Shown: positions 1-10,385, counted from the stretch's first letter. The stretch is 64,000 bases of DNA from M0108 sp044228795 (GCA_044228795.1 JBGAUE010000020.1:1-64000); one strand, 5' to 3'. Numbers and translations are program-made. The notes: generated by a model from the sequence alone, not told the origin.

Positions 1-85
1 AGCCTCGCCAGGGCTCTATGAACGCGAGTTAGGGCCTATGCTGAAGGCCTACCTATGACCTCAACCGGACACCGTTGTATGCTAA

Positions 86-199
86 CCAAGCCCCAGGCGC
101 GTTGCGTACGTCAATCACCTCACCAGCGACGTGGGCGACGAAATCACCCTCACCCCCGAATTCAAGTTGGTCGCGGTGGATTTCGAGCGGGCCGCCTAA
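86..199 (+). pseudogene. possible 3' fragment of an unidentified plus-strand gene
   Basis: A short open stretch ends at the TAA at 197-199 and reads like the acidic-hydrophobic end of a real protein (contains DVGDEITLTPEF). It has no usable start: an in-frame TAA lies at 83-85. I do not recognise the family. It may be the decayed end of a gene or chance. The rest of 1-336 shows no convincing gene on either strand. Confidence 0.2.
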
Positions 200-336
200 C
201 TCACCCGTCAGGCTGTGATCCAGGGTCACCGGATCTTCCGTCCACCCATGGGTCCGTGAGTTCTTGCCAGATGGGTGATGATGTGGCGGTTGGCCAGGAT
301 GTGTCATCGGCGATATCAGACGCCACTTCGATGCCG

Positions 337-2631
337 CTAGCCAGCCTCGGCGGAATCCGCAGCATAGTATCGGTCAGTGGCTGCGACGGCAGTCTCCCGC
401 AGGCGGCCCTGGTCCTCGGGGGTCAGCCGGGACCACAGGGTCGGCGCGAACCGCACCCGTGAGACATCCCGCGCATAGTCGACGAAGCCGCGCTGGGCGA
501 ATTTGCGGAAGGGCATATCCAGGATCAGGCCCTGGATCTCGGCCTCGGACAGCTCCGCGACCCGCGCCATCCGGGCCCTGGGCTTCTCGACAGGTAAGCC
601 GTGGGCGAGGCGGTCCAGGTAGAAGTCGCGGAAGGCAAGGGTCAGGTTGGCGATCGGGACGGCGCCGTCGGCGTCCGCGGTATCCAGCAGGCAGAGCAGG
701 AGGACGGGCTTGTAGGAGGCGGACATGTCCATGTCCTCGCAGAAGGCGAGAAAGCGCTCGCGGATGTTGGCAGGGGTGACGGGCTTGAGGCCGAACGCCT
801 GGGCGATCTCGATTTTACGGTCCTTGCGGAAGTAGAGGTACCGGCGGGCGCCGATGTCCAGAGTGTGGTCGGGCGTCAGCTCGCCGCGCTGCACCTTGTT
901 TCTCAGATAGCCCTCGGCGGCGGCCAGGGCCAGTTCCAGGTCGGCCACAGACAGCATGTCCTTGACCTCTGATTGCCAGTCGAAGATGTCGATCTCCTCC
1001 AAGCCCTTGGCCCAGACACCCAGGTTGAGCACTACCGGCGGGGCCTCGCCCCGGGCGTCCTCGTCCGCGATGCGGCCCTCGGGGGCCAGCACCAGGCCGC
1101 CGGGGCGGTAGCGCGTGGTGCGGGTCAGGCGGTGCAGGTTCCAACTCGCGTTGTAGCGCCCGGCGTTGTCTACGAAGTCGAAGACGATCAGGGACTCCTT
1201 GCCCGGGGCCTTGCGGGTGCCGCGTCCGAGCTGCTGCATGTAGACGATCTTCGATAGGGTCGGACGCGCCATGAGCAGGACTTCCACGTCCGGGCAATCC
1301 CAGCCCTCGTTGAGGATATCGCAGGCGCACAGCACGGTGAGGGCACCGTCGGCGAAGGCCCGCAAGGTGGCGTCCCGGTCCTCGGCGCGCATGGACCCGG
1401 ACACCGAGCGGGCGGCCACCCCGCGCTCTTGGAAGATCGCTGCCATCTCTTCGGCGTGACGGACATTGACGCAAAAGGCGACGGCCTTGCGCCCTGGGAC
1501 GTGGTCCAGGTAGGTGTCGACGATGAGGCGGTTGCGGGCGGGGACGGTGACGCTGCGCTCCAGGTCGTGTCGGTTGTATTGGACCTCGTTGAAACGCACC
1601 CGGGACAAGTCAATGTTGGTCTTGACCCGCACGCAGCGAATAGGCACCAGTTCGCCGCGGCGGATGGCCTCTTCGAGCGACAGCCGGTGGGCGGCGTCGC
1701 GGAAGACCTCCAGGATGGGGCGGCCGTCCGGGCGATCCGGCGTGGCGGTGAGCCCCAGGGTGAAGAGGGGGGTGAAGTGTCCGAGCAGAGCCTGATAGGT
1801 GCCGGCGGCGGCGTGGTGGGCCTCGTCGACGATGAGATAGCGGAAGGCGTCGGGCGGCAGTTCGGCCATCCGGTTGCCCAGGGACTGGATGGAGGCGCAC
1901 ACCACGTCGCGGAACGGCTCCCAACTCCCGCCGACGATGCGACCGACGCTGACCTCGGACCACAGGCGGCGAAACTCGCGAGCAGTCTGGTCCACCAGAG
2001 GCTTGCGGTGGGCGACGTAGAGCACCCGCGGCCCGATGCGCCGGGCGTCGCTGATGGCGGTGACGGTCTTGCCGGAGCCGGTGGCATGTTCCAGGAGCGC
2101 AATGGTCTTGCCCTCGCGGCGGATCGCATCCAGCCAGTCCAGGGCCTGCTGCTGGTGGAGGCGCAGGTCCAGCGTGAAGGCGGCACCGCTCTGCTTGGGC
2201 AGGAAGTCGGTCAGCTCGATCAGCCCGGGGATGCGCTCCAGGAACAGTTCCAACTGGCCCTTCACCCGGTCCGGTTCCCGGGCGAGTTGGCGGTCGGACC
2301 AGCGGAAGACCTGCCAGCCGTCGTGGATCAGGCTGTTCTGGCGGTGCAGATCGTCCTCGAACTTGTCGAGGCCGAAGTCCGGCGGGGCATAGTGGCTGGG
2401 CCCGTCGATCTCGAAGGCGATCATCCTCCCCGCCGACTTGAGGGCGAAGTCGATGAAGCGCGCGGTTCCCTCGATGTCCAGTACCGGGTATTCGGGGGCC
2501 AGCAGCTGGGTCTTCTCAACACCAAAGACCTGGGCGAACAGCTCGACGAAGGCGTCCTCCGGGCGGCTGGACTCGGCGGCGCGCGGGTTGCTGGCCGGGT
2601 TGCTGGCCGGGTTCGGCTCAGGGTCGGTCAT
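337..2631 (-). CDS. VSR-like nuclease fused to a DEAD/DEAH (SF2) helicase
   Basis: This 764-residue protein is a two-part DNA enzyme. Residues about 25-130 look like a very-short-patch-repair/DUF559-type PD-(D/E)XK nuclease, with D61, the E74-D76-G77 core, H80 and the later GWQVFRW strand. Residues about 150-480 form an SF2 helicase of the UvrB/Res type: Walker A ATGSGKT (about 183-189), DEAH (269-272), LTATPDR and the arginine-finger motif QQLGRGTR. The remaining ~250 residues are a C-terminal domain I cannot name. The start ATG overlaps the stop of the upstream HIT gene (ATGA), so the two are translationally coupled. The N-terminus carries a tandem NPAS repeat. Similar fusions occur among restriction or defence helicases, but a role in repair is equally possible. 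Confidence 0.85.
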   Translation of the reverse strand: MTDPEPNPASNPASNPRAAESSRPEDAFVELFAQVFGVEKTQLLAPEYPVLDIEGTARFIDFALKSAGRMIAFEIDGPSHYAPPDFGLDKFEDDLHRQNSLIHDGWQVFRWSDRQLAREPDRVKGQLELFLERIPGLIELTDFLPKQSGAAFTLDLRLHQQQALDWLDAIRREGKTIALLEHATGSGKTVTAISDARRIGPRVLYVAHRKPLVDQTAREFRRLWSEVSVGRIVGGSWEPFRDVVCASIQSLGNRMAELPPDAFRYLIVDEAHHAAAGTYQALLGHFTPLFTLGLTATPDRPDGRPILEVFRDAAHRLSLEEAIRRGELVPIRCVRVKTNIDLSRVRFNEVQYNRHDLERSVTVPARNRLIVDTYLDHVPGRKAVAFCVNVRHAEEMAAIFQERGVAARSVSGSMRAEDRDATLRAFADGALTVLCACDILNEGWDCPDVEVLLMARPTLSKIVYMQQLGRGTRKAPGKESLIVFDFVDNAGRYNASWNLHRLTRTTRYRPGGLVLAPEGRIADEDARGEAPPVVLNLGVWAKGLEEIDIFDWQSEVKDMLSVADLELALAAAEGYLRNKVQRGELTPDHTLDIGARRYLYFRKDRKIEIAQAFGLKPVTPANIRERFLAFCEDMDMSASYKPVLLLCLLDTADADGAVPIANLTLAFRDFYLDRLAHGLPVEKPRARMARVAELSEAEIQGLILDMPFRKFAQRGFVDYARDVSRVRFAPTLWSRLTPEDQGRLRETAVAATDRYYAADSAEAG

Positions 2632-3023
2632 GGGCGCGGGGCGCTCCAGTAGTCAGCCAGTTCCGGGAAGATGCGGCGGATGCCCCCGCGCGGGTCGGCT
2701 TGGTCGCCGGCGTAGCGGGGGATCAGGTGCACGTGCAGGTGCATGACGGTCTGCCCGGCCGCGGCGCCGACGTTGACACCGAGGTTGAAGCCGTCCGCCC
2801 CGTGCTCGCGAATCAGGCCATCGGCAGCAGCACGCAGGGCCCGCCAGAGCGCCGCCAGCTCCTCGGGGGTGGCGTCGAATAGGTCGGCGAAGTGGCGCCG
2901 GGGTATGACCTGGGTATGGCCGGGGGAGACCGGGAACCCGTCGCGCAGCGTCAGCGCCAGGTCCGACTCGGCGAGGATGCGCCGCGGGTCGATGTCGCAG
3001 AATGGGCAATCCGTGGTGGGCAT
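2628..3023 (-). CDS. HIT family nucleotide-binding protein
   Basis: A 131-residue histidine-triad protein, expected to hydrolyse or transfer nucleotidyl groups from adenosine-type substrates. The catalytic triad motif HLHVHLIPR is intact near the C-terminus, and the N-terminus has the CPFC pair common in this family. I chose the ATG at 3023 (MPTTDCPF), preceded by AGGA, over a longer in-frame start 16 codons upstream because the family normally begins just before the CxxC. Its stop overlaps the start of the nuclease-helicase gene by four bases, so the two form an operon. The physiological substrate cannot be read from the sequence. Confidence 0.85.
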   Translation of the reverse strand: MPTTDCPFCDIDPRRILAESDLALTLRDGFPVSPGHTQVIPRRHFADLFDATPEELAALWRALRAAADGLIREHGADGFNLGVNVGAAAGQTVMHLHVHLIPRYAGDQADPRGGIRRIFPELADYWSAPRP

Positions 3024-3203
3024 GGTCCTGGGGCGCTGTTGTGGGAGGGGGATCTGGGGGGACAATACCAAAAACCGCGACGGGCGGTCGAGAGGGTGCG
3101 GCTGACTGTCTACCCCGACACGGTTCCGCCGGCCAGGCTTCGCACGGCGTCATTGGGCACCTCTGCGGCGCCCGTCCAACATCCGCGACACATGGAGCTT
3201 GCG

Positions 3204-4226
3204 ATGCCCGCCATTGACCCTAACGCAATCCTGTCCCAGGGAGTGGTGCGCCTACTGCTTTGGCTCCTGACGCTTGGCTTGGCCCTGCAGGCGCTCAAGA
3301 TGCTCCTCGTACCGATGCTCCGCGGCCGCGCGGGCGAGGCCCGGGTCGGAGCCGTGCTGGACCGCATCGGGGTCGATACCCTGCACGACATCATCCTGCC
3401 GGACGGGCGGGGTGGTTCCACCCAGGTCGACCATCTGGTCCTGACCGGGGCCGGCATCCTGGTCGTGGAGACGAAGAACTACAGCGGCCTGGTCTTTGGC
3501 CAGGGGCACGAGGCGCAATGGACCCAGCGGCTTGGCCAGCGAAGATACCGTTTTCAAAACCCGTTGAGGCAGAACTTTGGTCACGTCCAGGCCATCAGGG
3601 CCCTTGCACCGGGGATGCCGGTGCTGGGGCGAGTCGTGTTTACCGATGACGCGCGGTTTCCGAACGGGGCGCCCGAAGGGGTCTCCGTGCTGACTGATCT
3701 GCGCCGGGACCTTGTAAACCTGATCGGCCACGCAGCGCCGTCACCTCATCTGCTCCAGAGCTGGGCAACGCTTAAGGCGCGGGCTGATAGGAGCGCCGAA
3801 GGGCGTAAGGCTCACATGGAGGAGTTGCGGGAGCGGCACGGCCCTGATCTTGTCCGTCCCTTAGCCTGGGGCTTGCTTGCCACGGCCGGTGTCCTGGCGG
3901 CTGGGCTCTGGCTTTGGCCGGCCCCTGATGGACAGGTACCACGCAGGGTTCAGCGGGCCGCAGCGGCACTTGGACCTGCTCCAGCACTCTGGGTACCGCA
4001 CCCCAAGGCCGCACCGAGGGCGCTGCCGGGTCCTGTGTCACCCGAGCCTGAGGCCCCGGCCGCCACCCTGGCTTGGGCCGACACAAACCAGCCAGAGCAG
4101 GGGGGCGCGAAGGCGGCATGCAACAACGCCATCGCGGCGGTCCTGATCGACAACAGTCCCGAGAACCGGAAGTTGCGCGATCGGACCTGCGGGATGGAGG
4201 CGAATAAGCCAGACAGCCCACCCTAG
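3204..4226 (+). CDS. membrane-anchored NERD domain protein
   Basis: A 340-residue protein with an N-terminal membrane segment (about 14-37), a nuclease-related domain (NERD, about 43-160) with the conserved D76 and the E89-x-K91 pair in VVETKNYSG, and a second membrane segment (about 218-238) followed by a proline- and alanine-rich tail with two cysteines. NERD domains share the restriction-endonuclease-like fold, but whether this one cuts DNA is unknown. The ATG at 3204 has GGAG six bases upstream; an in-frame ATG at 3192 is less well placed. It is divergent from the HIT-helicase pair with about 180 bp between them and ends just before a strong terminator. Confidence 0.75.
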   Translation: MPAIDPNAILSQGVVRLLLWLLTLGLALQALKMLLVPMLRGRAGEARVGAVLDRIGVDTLHDIILPDGRGGSTQVDHLVLTGAGILVVETKNYSGLVFGQGHEAQWTQRLGQRRYRFQNPLRQNFGHVQAIRALAPGMPVLGRVVFTDDARFPNGAPEGVSVLTDLRRDLVNLIGHAAPSPHLLQSWATLKARADRSAEGRKAHMEELRERHGPDLVRPLAWGLLATAGVLAAGLWLWPAPDGQVPRRVQRAAAALGPAPALWVPHPKAAPRALPGPVSPEPEAPAATLAWADTNQPEQGGAKAACNNAIAAVLIDNSPENRKLRDRTCGMEANKPDSPP

Positions 4227-4316
4227 TGAGTCCGCTGCTGATGTGTTCCCGTCGCCAGACGCATCGGTTTTGGGCCACTGAATGGGTCCCCAAACTCCGC
4301 GTCATTGCCGAGCAAG

Positions 4317-4341
4317 CGGGGCAGCGGGCCCCCGTTTTTTT
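4317..4341 (+). terminator. rho-independent terminator after the NERD gene
   Basis: A CGGGG/CCCCG stem (4317-4321 with 4330-4334) is followed directly by seven T residues (4335-4341). It lies about 90 bp after the NERD stop codon and fits termination of that transcript. The rest of 4227-4525 shows no gene. Confidence 0.65.
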
Positions 4342-4525
4342 GGCGTCGGGGCGGGAGTGGTCACTGCGCTAGTTGTAGCTTCGCGTCGTGGATCTTGACC
4401 GGGTGCACCCCGGCTTCCCGCGGATGCTGAGCCAACCGAGCGGGCCCAGGGTCAACCCAATCCCACCTAACGAACACGCCAAGCGTCGTGCGCACCCCGA
4501 CCTGACCCCGGAGCCTGACTTGAAC

Positions 4526-4988
4526 ACGACACCTGGCAAGTCCGTCGCCCGGCGCTTCTATGCCCTCGTGGACAATGGCATCCCCCTTGAGCCCCGACTA
4601 GAGGCAAGGGTCGCGCAGGCCGAATCATGCGCCCGCCTTCATCGCAGGGAGGACTACAACATCGCCCGTTTCAAGCAGGACTCTGGGACCGTCGCCTTGC
4701 TCCCCTTCCCAGACTTCTTCGAAGACCCCTTCCGGATCCTTGGCGGCGAGTTGGCTGGTGGACCCGGAGGAGGGGACCACAAACCTGTGAACCTATGCCG
4801 ATTCCCTCAACCCGCCCATTCTGCACGGCAAGGAGCTATTGCTTCCGACCAACCATCCGCGTCGGGCGGAGTTCGCGGCCTTGACCGAGGCATTCGAGGC
4901 CATCGGGCGGTTTGACGAGCCCACCCGCATCGGCTACCGGCGCCAGCGGTTGGCTCTGGTGCGGGAGAAGGAGGTCCGGGAATACTGG
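4526..4988 (+). pseudogene. remnant of a DNA phosphorothioation-associated putative methyltransferase
   Basis: Two frames together read like the N-terminal half of the putative methyltransferase associated with dnd phosphorothioation loci. Frame one (from 4526) gives TPGKSVARRFY, then EDYNIARF and FPDFFEDPF. Near 4740 the match jumps to another frame, giving SWLVDPEEGTTNL, then an in-frame TGA at 4788-4790, then TYADSLNPPILHGKELLLP, HPRRAEFAALTEA and RIGYRRQ. After about 4988 the similarity stops and the methyltransferase half is missing. So the gene has a frameshift, a nonsense codon and a 3' truncation. The last residues (VREYWLL) also resemble Uma2 proteins, so the junction may be composite. 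The family call comes from remembered family patterns, not a search. Confidence 0.55.
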
Positions 4989-5060
4989 CTGCTTCGCCCA
5001 GGCAATCGCCTTAGATTAGCCCTCGCAACGCCACCCCTGGTGCTGGCCCCATCGCCCGCT

Positions 5061-6488
<1,428 letters not shown>

Positions 6489-6503
6489 GGAGTCTCCTTG
6501 CAA

Positions 6504-7004
6504 TCAAACATCCACGACGCAGCGGGCGGACCAGGTGCCGTCGCCGGCCTGGCGCACCGCGAGGGCCGTATAGGTGGCCCCCTTGACCTCCACCGCCGGC
6601 TCATGGCGCTGCCGGTCCAGCGGCTCGCCCCAGGCCTCGCCCCTAAGCCGGGGGCCCACGAGCTGGACGCGAAACCGCGAGAAGAGCAGGTGACGGATGG
6701 CCATCTCGTAAACCAGGGCATTCAGCCAGTCCACGAACAGCAGCTCCAGGTCCGGCTCCTCGCAATCGATGACCACCGCCAGCTCCGGTCGCACCCTCGC
6801 CGGGTCGCAGATGATGGCCGTGAGCGCCAGGGCCGCCTGCTCGAAGGCCTCCGCCGGGCTGGCGCCAAAGCCCGCCACGCCCATGTCGGCGCGATGTTCG
6901 AAGTGCTCCCAGGCGGGCAGGGGGCACGCCTGATCGGCAAGCAGCGGGTTGTCCTGATGGCGGCCCTCGGGAGGGGGCTGCGAGTCTGTACCCGAGGTGT
7001 TCAA
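6504..7004 (-). CDS. archease, activator of RtcB
   Basis: A 166-residue archease-family protein. The signature WEHFEHRADMGV near the N-terminus, the aspartate- and glutamate-rich strand ahead of LFVDWLNALVYE, and the C-terminal VKGATYTAL are typical, including the acidic metal-binding residues. Archease accelerates guanylylation and turnover of RtcB, and rtcB is the next gene downstream. The start appears to be a TTG at 7002-7004 that overlaps the TGA of the protease gene (TTGA). It yields about 30 residues before the conserved core, longer than usual, so the exact start is uncertain. Confidence 0.88.
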   Translation of the reverse strand: MNTSGTDSQPPPEGRHQDNPLLADQACPLPAWEHFEHRADMGVAGFGASPAEAFEQAALALTAIICDPARVRPELAVVIDCEEPDLELLFVDWLNALVYEMAIRHLLFSRFRVQLVGPRLRGEAWGEPLDRQRHEPAVEVKGATYTALAVRQAGDGTWSARCVVDV

Positions 7005-7966
7005 TGCCAGAGGCCCGTGATGTGCCAGCGGGGCGACCGCTGGACGCCGCGGGCCAGGAGTGCCAGCAGTTCCCGAGGGTCGTCACGGGGCCAGGTGAGT
7101 GCCAGGCCGGGGGGTTCGTCGGGGATCAGTTCCAGAAGGCGGTCGATACGTTCCTGGGTCGGCGGGTGGCTACGCAACAGTGAGGGGTCCGGCAAATGGC
7201 GGCCAGGGAGCATCATCTGCTCCCAAAAGCTACCCTGCTGGCGCTCCAGCTTGTCCAGGGCCGAGGCAAGACCCACCGGGTCCCCGGAAAGCTCGGCGGC
7301 GCTGCGGTCGGCTTCAAACTCGCGGTTGCGCGACAGGGCGAGTTGGGCGAGGGCGCTCAGGGTCGGCGCCCCGAGCAGCACCAGCAGGGCCAGCAGCGGG
7401 GGGGTGGCAAGCCCCAGGAGCAGGGCTGGGATACTGAAAAACAGCAGCACCTGGCCGACCAGCGCCAGGATCCCGGTGATGCGGCTCAGGGTGTCGGCAA
7501 AGGTCATCACCTGGATGTCGCCGTTGATGACGTGGGCGAGTTCGTGGGCGAGAACGCCGATCAGTTCACGCCGCTCCAGCCGCCGCAGGAGGCCATCCGA
7601 CAATACGATGGCCGCATCCTCCCGATGCCCGGTGGCAAAGGCGTTCATCATCCGGCTCGGCAGATAATAGAGCCGTGGCAGAGGCTCCAGCCCGGCACGC
7701 GCCGCCAGTCCCTTCAGGAGTCCATAAAGACCCGGCATCTCCCGGGGCGAGAGGGGTTTCGCGCCGTAGAGCCGGACCAGAAGTCGGGGTGAAGCCACCG
7801 GGTTGATCAGCCACAGCACCGCGACGCTCATCAGGGTGCCCCACAGGAAGGGTTCGCCGCCCACTACCCAGGCCAAATAGCCGAGCAGCAGAGCCAGCAG
7901 CCCCAGCAGCCCGAGCTGCTGCAGGCCATTGCGCACCTTGTGTTCGATCAGGCGCTGTCTGTCCAT
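7001..7966 (-). CDS. M48 family membrane zinc metalloprotease (HtpX-like)
   Basis: A 321-residue membrane protease of the HtpX/Ste24 type. Two N-terminal hydrophobic segments (about 17-35 and 40-57) precede the catalytic zinc motif HELAH (141-145), with the third zinc ligand in FEAD further on and additional hydrophobic stretches between. Such enzymes degrade damaged or misfolded inner-membrane proteins. Its stop overlaps the archease start, and alaA ends only 37 bp upstream, so alaA, protease, archease and rtcB could be one transcript. The ATG at 7966 has no obvious Shine-Dalgarno sequence. A protease in an RNA-repair operon suggests a shared stress response, which is inference. Confidence 0.85.
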   Translation of the reverse strand: MDRQRLIEHKVRNGLQQLGLLGLLALLLGYLAWVVGGEPFLWGTLMSVAVLWLINPVASPRLLVRLYGAKPLSPREMPGLYGLLKGLAARAGLEPLPRLYYLPSRMMNAFATGHREDAAIVLSDGLLRRLERRELIGVLAHELAHVINGDIQVMTFADTLSRITGILALVGQVLLFFSIPALLLGLATPPLLALLVLLGAPTLSALAQLALSRNREFEADRSAAELSGDPVGLASALDKLERQQGSFWEQMMLPGRHLPDPSLLRSHPPTQERIDRLLELIPDEPPGLALTWPRDDPRELLALLARGVQRSPRWHITGLWH

Positions 7967-8003
7967 GGTGGCAAAGGGGGTCTAGCTGCGGATCCAGGGC
8001 GCC

Positions 8004-9230
8004 TCAATTGCCATGCCGTTTGCGGAAGCCCTCGAGGAAGCGGCCGATCCGGCCCATGGCATCCTCCAGATCATCCGTATTGGGCAGGAAGACAATGCGC
8101 AGATGGTCCGGATGGGGCCAGTTAAAGCCGCTGCCCTGAACCACCAGCACCTTTTCCTCCAGCAGGAGTTCGAGAATGAAGTTCTGGTCATTGAGGATCG
8201 GATAGACCTTGGTATCCAGGCGCGGGAAAAGGTACATGGCCGCCTGGGGCTTGTGGCAGGTCACGCCAGGGATGGAGGTCAGGATGTCGTGAGCGAGGTC
8301 GCGCTGCTTGCACAGGCGCCCATGGGGGGCTACCAGGTCATCGATGCTTTGATAACCGCCCAGGGCCGTCTGGATGGCGTATTGGGAGGGGACATTGGCG
8401 CACAGTCGCATGGAGGCGAGAATGTCCAGCCCCTCGATGTAATCGCGGGCGTGACGCTTCTCCCCGGACACGATCGCCCAGCCGGCACGGTAGCCGCAAG
8501 CGCGGTAGTTCTTGGACAGGCCGTTGAAGGTTAGGAAGAGTACATCCTCCGCCAAGGAGGCGATGGAGGTATGGGTGGCGCCGTCATAGAGAACCTTGTC
8601 GTAGATCTCGTCCGCGTAGATGATTAGCTGGTGTTGACGGGCAATCTCCACGATTTCTTGCAGCAGATCCACCGGATAGAGGGCGCCGGTGGGATTATTG
8701 GGGTTAATAATGACGATAGCGCGGGTGGCCGGGGTGATCTTGGCACGGATGTCGTGCAGATCCGGCAGCCAGCCCGACCCCTCGTCACAGAGGTAGTGAC
8801 AGGGGGTGCCGCCTGCCAGGGAGACGGCGGCGGTCCAGAGGGGATAGTCGGGCGCCGGCACCAGCACCTCGTCGCCGCTGTCCAGCAGGGCCTGAATCGT
8901 CATGACAATCAACTCGGAGACCCCGTTGCCGATGTAGATGTCACCAACCTGGACCCCGGGGATCTGCTTTTCCTGGGTATAGTGCATCACCGCCTTACGG
9001 GCGGCGAACAGGCCCTTGGACTCGATATAACCCGAGGCGTTGGGGAGGTTATGAATGACATCGCGAACCATCTCGTCCGGGGCCTCGAAGCCAAAGACGG
9101 CGGGGTTACCAATATTGAGCTTGATGATGCGGTGACCCTCTTCCTCCATCTGGTAGGCGCGGGCCATCACGGGGCCACGAATGTCATAGCAGACATTGGC
9201 CAGTTTGGTGGACTTGAGGACGGGCTGCAT
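8004..9230 (-). CDS. alaA: alanine aminotransferase AlaA (class I/II PLP)
   Basis: A 408-residue PLP-dependent aminotransferase very close to E. coli AlaA along its whole length. Matching landmarks are NVCYDIRGP at the N-terminus, LNIGNPA, IYIGNGVSELIV, PAPDYPLWTAAVSL, INPNNPTGA, ADEIYDK and FNGLSKNYRACG, which holds the PLP lysine. It makes alanine from pyruvate with glutamate as amino donor. The ATG at 9230 gives the same length as the E. coli enzyme (about 405); a 30-codon longer in-frame form exists but is unlike the family. The 267 bp to the plus-strand gene at 9498 are a divergent promoter region. Confidence 0.93.
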   Translation of the reverse strand: MQPVLKSTKLANVCYDIRGPVMARAYQMEEEGHRIIKLNIGNPAVFGFEAPDEMVRDVIHNLPNASGYIESKGLFAARKAVMHYTQEKQIPGVQVGDIYIGNGVSELIVMTIQALLDSGDEVLVPAPDYPLWTAAVSLAGGTPCHYLCDEGSGWLPDLHDIRAKITPATRAIVIINPNNPTGALYPVDLLQEIVEIARQHQLIIYADEIYDKVLYDGATHTSIASLAEDVLFLTFNGLSKNYRACGYRAGWAIVSGEKRHARDYIEGLDILASMRLCANVPSQYAIQTALGGYQSIDDLVAPHGRLCKQRDLAHDILTSIPGVTCHKPQAAMYLFPRLDTKVYPILNDQNFILELLLEEKVLVVQGSGFNWPHPDHLRIVFLPNTDDLEDAMGRIGRFLEGFRKRHGN

Positions 9231-9497
9231 AGTGGCTACTTCCGGTGGATGAACGCGCGACAAGGGGGGCAAGAAGGTACCCGATCCCGCCGGGGTCCTG
9301 CAAATAGCGATGCCCAACAAAGCGCATAATTCGAGGGCAAGGAGTCGCTCACGGGCCGCCCCCTTTGTTTTCGCGATATTGCCCCCATCTGACAGTCATA
9401 ACAAGATACGGTCGCCCCCCGCTTGTCCGCGCCAAGGCTCGGGACCCAGGTGGCTTGTGGCACCACCTTTCGGCAACCCTTGGCTCAGGAGATCTTT

Positions 9498-9809
9498 ATG
9501 GACTCAGCTCCATCCTCAAACGCGGATCCCGCGGAGCAGGTTTCTCTCCAGGACAATTCAACCCCCAGCCTCCTCCTGAGGCCGCAATTCGCGGTTGCCT
9601 CGGTCGCGAAAGTGGCTGAGCCCAATGGCGGCACGGGGGAGGACTGGTATCGCTATGAATTGGCGAGCGGCCCCGCCCGGATCACGGGCTATCACCGCGG
9701 TTCGCCGGAGGAGGTGATGGCCTACGCAAAAAATTGCGCCGAGGACTTTAACATGCGCAACGCTACGGGTAAGAGCACCCGCGCCTTTGCCAGCAGCAAG
9801 ACCCGATGA
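9498..9809 (+). CDS. small conserved-looking protein of unknown function
   Basis: A 103-residue soluble protein. The N-terminal third is serine-, asparagine- and glutamine-rich and probably disordered; the rest (about residues 40-95) looks folded, with DWYRYELASGPARITGYHRG followed by a helix with EEVMAYAKNCAEDFN. The start ATG has AGGAG seven bases upstream, which favours it over the longer reading from 9423. I do not recognise the family. No operon partner: the next gene is almost 300 bp away. Confidence 0.6.
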   Translation: MDSAPSSNADPAEQVSLQDNSTPSLLLRPQFAVASVAKVAEPNGGTGEDWYRYELASGPARITGYHRGSPEEVMAYAKNCAEDFNMRNATGKSTRAFASSKTR

Positions 9810-10001
9810 CGTCCTTGACCACTTGCGGATGGAGGCGGACCGCCTTCATCCCCAAACACCACTTACCTTTCTCCGGGAGACCTGTTATTGTGGTGTCCAA
9901 GAGGAACAACCGATCTCCAGATCGGGGCAAGGCGTAGCGCAATTTCGACCCAATCGCATGTATTTCCCGCGAGTCATTTAGCCCCCCCCTTACCTCCCCC
10001 T

Positions 10002-10018
10002 TACCGTTTTTTACGGTA
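10002..10018 (+). promoter_or_regulatory. hairpin upstream of the RRM gene
   Basis: A perfect six-base stem TACCGT/ACGGTA with a TTTTT loop lies in the 294-bp gap before the RRM gene, about 85 bp ahead of its ATG. It could shape the 5' leader, but no function is shown. The remainder of 9810-10103 holds no gene I can support. Confidence 0.3.
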
Positions 10019-10103
10019 TTCCGCTGTCGAAGGAATTTTCGTGCTTGGTATTTTTCGATAGTGTCATGTTTATCCAATGCACGAATTTCGGAGTTAGTCA
10101 GAG

Positions 10104-10385
10104 ATGAATATTTACGTAGGTAACCTTCCCTATAGCGCCACCGACGCCGATCTGCGCGAGGCCTTCGCCCAGTATGGCGACGTGTCCAACGTGCAACTGA
10201 TCAGCGACAAGTTCACCGGCGAATCCAAGGGGTTCGGGTTTGTGGAAATGGACAACAACTCGCAGGCCGATGCCGCGATCAAGGGCCTGAATGGCACCGC
10301 CATCAAGGGCCGCAACATCACCGTCAATCAGGCCAAGCCCAGAAGCGACCGTCCCTCGCACGGTGGCGGCGGTCGCCGTTATTGA
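10104..10385 (+). CDS. RRM-domain RNA-binding protein
   Basis: A 93-residue protein consisting of one RNA-recognition motif with both hallmark strands: RNP2 IYVGNL at residues 3-8 and RNP1 KGFGFVEM at about 42-49. A short glycine- and arginine-rich tail ends in GGGGRRY. Small single-RRM proteins of this kind occur in cyanobacteria and many proteobacteria and are often linked to cold or stress adaptation, but the RNA targets are unknown. It stands alone, with a long leader upstream and a strong terminator 57 bp downstream. Confidence 0.92.
   Translation: MNIYVGNLPYSATDADLREAFAQYGDVSNVQLISDKFTGESKGFGFVEMDNNSQADAAIKGLNGTAIKGRNITVNQAKPRSDRPSHGGGGRRY

Noticed and set aside
1429..2652. 407-codon plus-strand ORF opposite the nuclease-helicase
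   Set aside because: Shadow ORF; the minus-strand gene has intact Walker A, DEAH and nuclease motifs in this stretch.
9763..10077. 104-codon minus-strand ORF ahead of the RRM gene
   Set aside because: Overlaps the end of the small plus-strand gene and the leader hairpin; weak start and no family pattern.
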